Source: Chitinophagaceae bacterium (lineage in GTDB: Bacteria > Bacteroidota > Bacteroidia > Chitinophagales > Chitinophagaceae). From it: 10,265 bases of DNA. Made by a program: the position numbers and the translations under genes. The DNA lies in assembly GCA_023251285.1 (NCBI GenBank), contig JAHEZB010000034.1:1-10265 (forward strand), read 5' to 3'. Positions 7,535-10,265 of the stretch are shown one piece after another; the first letter of the stretch is position 1; every line of letters starts with the position of its first letter. The notes under the pieces are model-generated. The model did no database searches. It saw only the letters and a list, made by a program, of their open reading frames with translations, and had not been told where the DNA came from.

Positions 7535-7559
7535 GACGATGTAATCATTTAAAACCTTC
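7535..7559 (-). promoter_or_regulatory. Candidate ECF sigma promoter for the barrel-sigma genes
   Basis: On the minus strand GAAGG (7559-7555), a 16-nt spacer beginning TTTT, and CGTC (7538-7535) followed by AAA form an ECF-type promoter. Transcription would start near 7528, leaving about 15 nt of A/T-rich leader before ATG 7512. Boxes and spacing are identical to the element at 4020-4044, which supports control by the sigma factor of this cluster, including its own synthesis. Confidence 0.6.
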
Positions 7560-7613
7560 GCTCCGATTTAATTTTAGAATGAACTGCAACGAAGAAACAA
7601 ATAAGTGGATTTT

Positions 7614-7640
7614 TCATTTTCAATTTTTCTTTGAAAATGA
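7614..7640. repeat. Perfect 10-bp inverted repeat in divergent intergenic region
   Basis: TCATTTTCAA (7614-7623) and TTGAAAATGA (7631-7640) are exact reverse complements separated by 7 nt. The repeat lies between the divergent barrel and DUF5606 genes, about 55 bp upstream of the predicted ECF -35 box and 40 bp upstream of the possible DUF5606 promoter. It could be a regulator binding site, but such AT-rich palindromes also arise by chance. Confidence 0.45.
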
Positions 7641-7679
7641 CTTTTATCTTTTGTTAACGGAAACAAAAACCATTTCAAT

Positions 7680-7687
7680 TATCTTGC
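7680..7687 (+). promoter_or_regulatory. Possible -7 box of the DUF5606 gene
   Basis: TATCTTGC resembles the Bacteroidota housekeeping -7 element (TAnnTTTG, with one T missing) and lies 26 bp before ATG 7713, which gives a short leader. No convincing -33 TTTG is found at 19-21 bp upstream, so this is a weak call. Confidence 0.3.
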
Positions 7688-7712
7688 AGTCCCAAAATCA
7701 AAAAAGATAGTT

Positions 7713-8228
7713 ATGGAATATAATAAGTTAGTTTCAGTTACCGGATTACCTGGTTTGTTCGAATTGTTATCATCAAAATCTGACGGAGCTGTGGTTCGTT
7801 CTTTAGAAGATAACAGCAGCAAATTTGTCAGTACACGGCAGCACAATTTCTCACAACTGGAAAGCATAGAAGTTTATACGACAAAAGATAACACGACGCT
7901 TGCAGAAGTATTTGAAGCGATGAAAAAAAGTGAAGAGAAAACTCCTGATGCCAACGCCGATGCCAAAACATTAAAGGCTTACTTCGAAAAAGTTTATCCT
8001 GATTTGGATTTTGAAAGAGTATATACCAGTGATATGAAAAAAATGGTGAAATGGTTTAATATCATTGATAAAAATAACATTGAAATAAAAGTAAGAACGG
8101 AAGAGGAAAAAGAAGCAGCAGCGGAGTTGAAAAATTCAAAACCAATGCAGGTAGATAATCCAAATGTAAAAAACTCAAAACCCCAGCAGACGAATCCAAG
8201 AAAGATTGAGAGCAGGGGAGTAAAGTAA
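7713..8228 (+). CDS. DUF5606 domain-containing protein
   Basis: A 171-residue cytoplasmic protein of the DUF5606 family, conserved in Bacteroidota and of unknown function. The N-terminal part, about residues 1-57, has the family's characteristic LVSVTGLPGLFELLSSKSDGAVVRSLED and STRQHNFSQLESIEVYT, predicted as a small beta-fold. A helical part follows (about 61-125, with LAEVFEAMKK, LKAYFEKVYPDLDFERVYTSDMKKMVKWFNII). The last 35 residues are a charged, probably disordered tail that repeats KNSKPxQ twice (140-146 and 153-159). There is no signal peptide or membrane segment. The start is fixed by the conserved N-terminus, with an AAAAAAGATAG leader. It is divergent from the sigma-factor cluster and 164 bp upstream of pepF; whether the two are co-transcribed is unclear. 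Confidence 0.88.
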   Translation: MEYNKLVSVTGLPGLFELLSSKSDGAVVRSLEDNSSKFVSTRQHNFSQLESIEVYTTKDNTTLAEVFEAMKKSEEKTPDANADAKTLKAYFEKVYPDLDFERVYTSDMKKMVKWFNIIDKNNIEIKVRTEEEKEAAAELKNSKPMQVDNPNVKNSKPQQTNPRKIESRGVK

Positions 8229-8259
8229 TTGTTGCATTGTTTTATTGTTGAATTGTTAT
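8228..8259 (+). repeat. Four tandem 8-nt units ATTGTTNN
   Basis: Four consecutive 8-nt units begin ATTGTT and end GC, TT, GA and AT. The array starts on the last base of the DUF5606 stop codon and is an exact-period degenerate microsatellite in otherwise non-coding DNA. Confidence 0.6.
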
Positions 8260-8347
8260 TTAAACAAGCAATTCATCAGCTTCATATAGAAACAGAAACT
8301 CCAATTATTCATTGGTTTGCTGAAACTTTTGATTCTTAGTTCTTAAA

Positions 8348-8378
8348 TCTGAATTCTGAATTCCCAATTCGAAATTCT
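8348..8378 (+). repeat. AATTC-rich short repeat upstream of pepF
   Basis: Two overlapping TCTGAATTC copies are followed by CCCAATTCGAAATTCT, giving four AATTC or AATTCG/TTCGAA cores in 31 bp, 14 bp before the pepF start. Related AATTCG units recur at 10208-10247. Such AATTC strings look like the short intergenic repeats seen in many Bacteroidota genomes; no function is apparent. Confidence 0.45.
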
Positions 8379-8392
8379 TAAAACCGTCCACA

Positions 8393-10108
8393 ATGACAGC
8401 AGACATACAAAAAATTCCAAGGCATTTTCTTCCTGAAGATTTAACCGTTTCTGATTGGGAAACGATTGAGCCTTATTTTAACGATCTTTTGGAAAGAAAA
8501 ATTGATTCAAAAGAGGCAATGGAAAAATGGCTGAAAGATATGAGTGAACTGGAAGCTGTGATCAGCGAAGATTCGTGTTGGCGGCAGATAAAAATGACCT
8601 GCGATACGACGGATAAAAAGCTGGAAGAATCTTTCAATTTCTTTTGTATGGAAATTCAGCCAAAGATTCAACCTTATGCTTTTGCATTGAATAAAAAACT
8701 GGTCGAATCTCCTTTTACCAAAGAATTAGACCAGGAAAAGTTTTTTACCTATCTGCGCTCGATCAGAAAAAGTATTGAACTTTTTCGGGAAGAAAATATT
8801 CCGATTCATGCAGAACTGGCTATGCTCCAGCAACAATACGGTGTTATTACCGGAAGGATGACGATAGAAGTTGAAGGGAAAACATATACGCTGCAACAGG
8901 CATCCAAATTTTTTGAAAGCCATGACCGAAAATTGCGTGAAGAAATTTACAGGAAAGTAAATGAGCGGAGATTGCAGGATAAAGATGAATTGAATAAACT
9001 ATTTACAGAATTAATTACCCGAAGAAACCAGGAAGCGCTGAATGCCGGTTTTGAAAACTACCGCGATTATAAATTCAAAGAACTGGGTCGTTTTGACTAT
9101 ACCAAAGAAGATACTTTTCGTTTCCATGAATCCGTAAAACTTCATGTAGTGCCTTTGGTGAATAAAATTTATCAAAAGAAAAAAGAAAAATTAAAGCTGG
9201 ATGTTTTGAGGCCGTGGGATGTAGAGGCAGAGCCGGAAGGAACAGAACCGTTAACGCCGTTTGAAACAGGAGCGGAGTTATTGAATAAATCGATTGAGGT
9301 TTTTACAAAGCTTCGGCCGTTTTTTGGAGATTGCCTTCGGCAGATGAATGCAATGAAGCGCCTTGATGTGGAAAGCAGGCAAGGAAAGGCTCCCGGCGGC
9401 TATAACATGCCGCTTGCTGAAACCGGTGCACCATTTATTTTTATGAACGCGGCGCGTTCGATGCATGATGTAACTACCATGGTTCATGAGGGCGGCCATG
9501 CGATTCAATCTTTTTTAACTCACTCGCTTGAATTGAGCTCCTTTAAAGATTATCCGATGGAAATCGCTGAAGTGGCGAGTATGGCGATGGAGCTTTTTTC
9601 TATGGATCATTGGGATGTCTTCTTTCAAAATAAAGAAGATTTAAAAAGAGCCAAAGAACATCAGTTGGAAAGGGTAATTACCATCTTCCCATGGATTGCG
9701 GTCATAGATAAGTTTCAACATTGGATTTATGAAAATCCAAATCATTCCCCGGAAGAAAGGTCACAGAAATGGGTAGAAATATTTCATGAATTTTCTGACA
9801 ATGTTATTGATTATTCCGGCCTTGAAAAGTACGTAGAAAACGGCTGGCAGAAACAATTGCATTTGTATGAAGTGCCGTTTTATTATATTGAATACGGCAT
9901 TGCGCAACTCGGCGCTATTGGTCTGTGGATGCAATACAAAAAAGACCCGGAAAAGGCTTTGGATAATTATGTAAATGCATTAAGCCTTGGCGGTACGAAA
10001 ACGCTGCCCGAACTGTATAAAACTGCCGGGTTGAAGTTTGATTTTTCTCCCGAAAACATTAAAACATTGATGGAATTTGTGAATGAGGAGATGGAGAAGT
10101 TAGAATAG
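8393..10108 (+). CDS. pepF: M3 family (M3B) oligoendopeptidase, PepF-like
   Basis: A 571-residue cytoplasmic zinc metallopeptidase that cleaves short peptides, probably in peptide turnover. The active site is HEGGH at residues 365-369: His365 and His369 bind zinc and Glu366 is the catalytic base. Glu393 in PMEIAEVASM is the expected third zinc ligand. The C-terminal substrate-binding motif PFYYIEYGIAQLGA starts at residue 495. The N-terminal half is helical (oligoendopeptidase F-type lid), with LRPWDVEAEPEG in mid-protein as in family members. There is no signal peptide. Length is normal and the reading frame intact. ATG 8393 is the chosen start; the leader lacks a Shine-Dalgarno. The gene ends just before a strong terminator and is separated from the DUF5606 gene by a repeat-containing 164-bp gap in which I see no clear promoter. 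Confidence 0.94.
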   Translation: MTADIQKIPRHFLPEDLTVSDWETIEPYFNDLLERKIDSKEAMEKWLKDMSELEAVISEDSCWRQIKMTCDTTDKKLEESFNFFCMEIQPKIQPYAFALNKKLVESPFTKELDQEKFFTYLRSIRKSIELFREENIPIHAELAMLQQQYGVITGRMTIEVEGKTYTLQQASKFFESHDRKLREEIYRKVNERRLQDKDELNKLFTELITRRNQEALNAGFENYRDYKFKELGRFDYTKEDTFRFHESVKLHVVPLVNKIYQKKKEKLKLDVLRPWDVEAEPEGTEPLTPFETGAELLNKSIEVFTKLRPFFGDCLRQMNAMKRLDVESRQGKAPGGYNMPLAETGAPFIFMNAARSMHDVTTMVHEGGHAIQSFLTHSLELSSFKDYPMEIAEVASMAMELFSMDHWDVFFQNKEDLKRAKEHQLERVITIFPWIAVIDKFQHWIYENPNHSPEERSQKWVEIFHEFSDNVIDYSGLEKYVENGWQKQLHLYEVPFYYIEYGIAQLGAIGLWMQYKKDPEKALDNYVNALSLGGTKTLPELYKTAGLKFDFSPENIKTLMEFVNEEMEKLE

Positions 10109-10136
10109 TAAAACCGGATTTTTTATAAAAATTTAC

Positions 10137-10171
10137 AAATGGAATAGTGAAAAGCTGTTCCATTTTTTTTT
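10137..10171 (+). terminator. Intrinsic terminator after pepF
   Basis: An 11-bp stem with one G-U pair (10137-10147 with 10155-10165) and a 7-nt loop runs into an unbroken tract of nine T (10163-10171), 28 bp after the pepF stop. This is a textbook Rho-independent terminator. Confidence 0.88.
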
Positions 10172-10207
10172 ATTTTATTCTGGATTGCACCTCTTTCCTT
10201 TATCCAA

Positions 10208-10247
10208 CAATTCGCAATTACGAAAATGCAGTTCCTCAATTCGTAAA
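10208..10247. repeat. AATTCG/TTACGAA short repeats near window end
   Basis: CAATTCGCAATTACGAA and CAATTCGTAA lie 13 bp apart; TTACGAA (10218-10224) and TTCGTAA (10240-10246) are inverted copies. The units resemble the AATTC-rich stretch before pepF. I find no convincing gene in 10172-10265. Confidence 0.4.
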
Positions 10248-10265
10248 GTGATTTTTCATTTTGAA

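Noticed and set aside
7630..7653. TTTG and TATCTTTTG as a Bacteroidota -33/-7 promoter pair for the DUF5606 gene.
   Set aside because: The boxes are only 11 bp apart, far from the required 19-21 bp.
10172..10265. Minus-strand open frame entering from the right edge (YELRNCIFVIANC...).
   Set aside because: It runs through the pepF terminator and is generated by AATTCG-type repeats, with no ATG-started domain.

Overview
The window looks like chromosomal DNA of a member of the Bacteroidota, probably close to Chitinophagaceae. The evidence is the AT-rich composition, start codons with A/T-rich leaders and no clear Shine-Dalgarno, a DUF5606 protein (a Bacteroidota-specific family), a CarboxypepD_reg/TonB-receptor-like outer-membrane barrel, and an M3B oligoendopeptidase of the type common in this phylum. 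No RNA genes, insertion sequences, phage genes or CRISPR arrays were seen.

Layout. Positions 1-2601 (+ strand) hold the 3' part of an AI-2E/PerM-family membrane protein, a tandem PRC-barrel protein, and a nicotinamidase (pncA). A near-perfect hairpin at 2612-2641 lies between pncA and a convergent minus-strand cluster and probably terminates both. Positions 2657-7512 (- strand) form one gene cluster. In transcription order it encodes a large outer-membrane beta-barrel protein, an ECF sigma factor that appears to start at TTG, a small single-pass membrane protein (candidate anti-sigma factor), a membrane-anchored Spy/CpxP-like protein and a secreted Spy/CpxP-like protein. Downstream of a 200-bp divergent intergenic region are a DUF5606 gene (7713-8228, +) and a pepF-like M3 oligoendopeptidase (8393-10108, +) with a clear intrinsic terminator.

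The most interesting signal is in the minus-strand cluster. The same bipartite element, GAAGG followed by a T-rich 16-nt spacer and CGTC, occurs twice: just before the barrel gene (7535-7559) and just before the candidate anti-sigma gene (4020-4044). This is the architecture of ECF sigma promoters. It suggests that the sigma factor encoded here drives both halves of its own cluster. Together the genes would make a self-contained envelope signalling module: outer-membrane barrel, sigma factor, membrane regulator, and two periplasmic Spy/CnrX-like helical proteins. Its trigger is unknown; envelope stress or a metal is a reasonable guess from the Spy/CnrX resemblance. The element also helps fix the start of the barrel protein at 7512, because the upstream ATG at 7548 lies inside the promoter spacer.

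The flanking genes look like ordinary housekeeping genes. Short low-complexity repeats lie in the gap before pepF and at the right end of the window.
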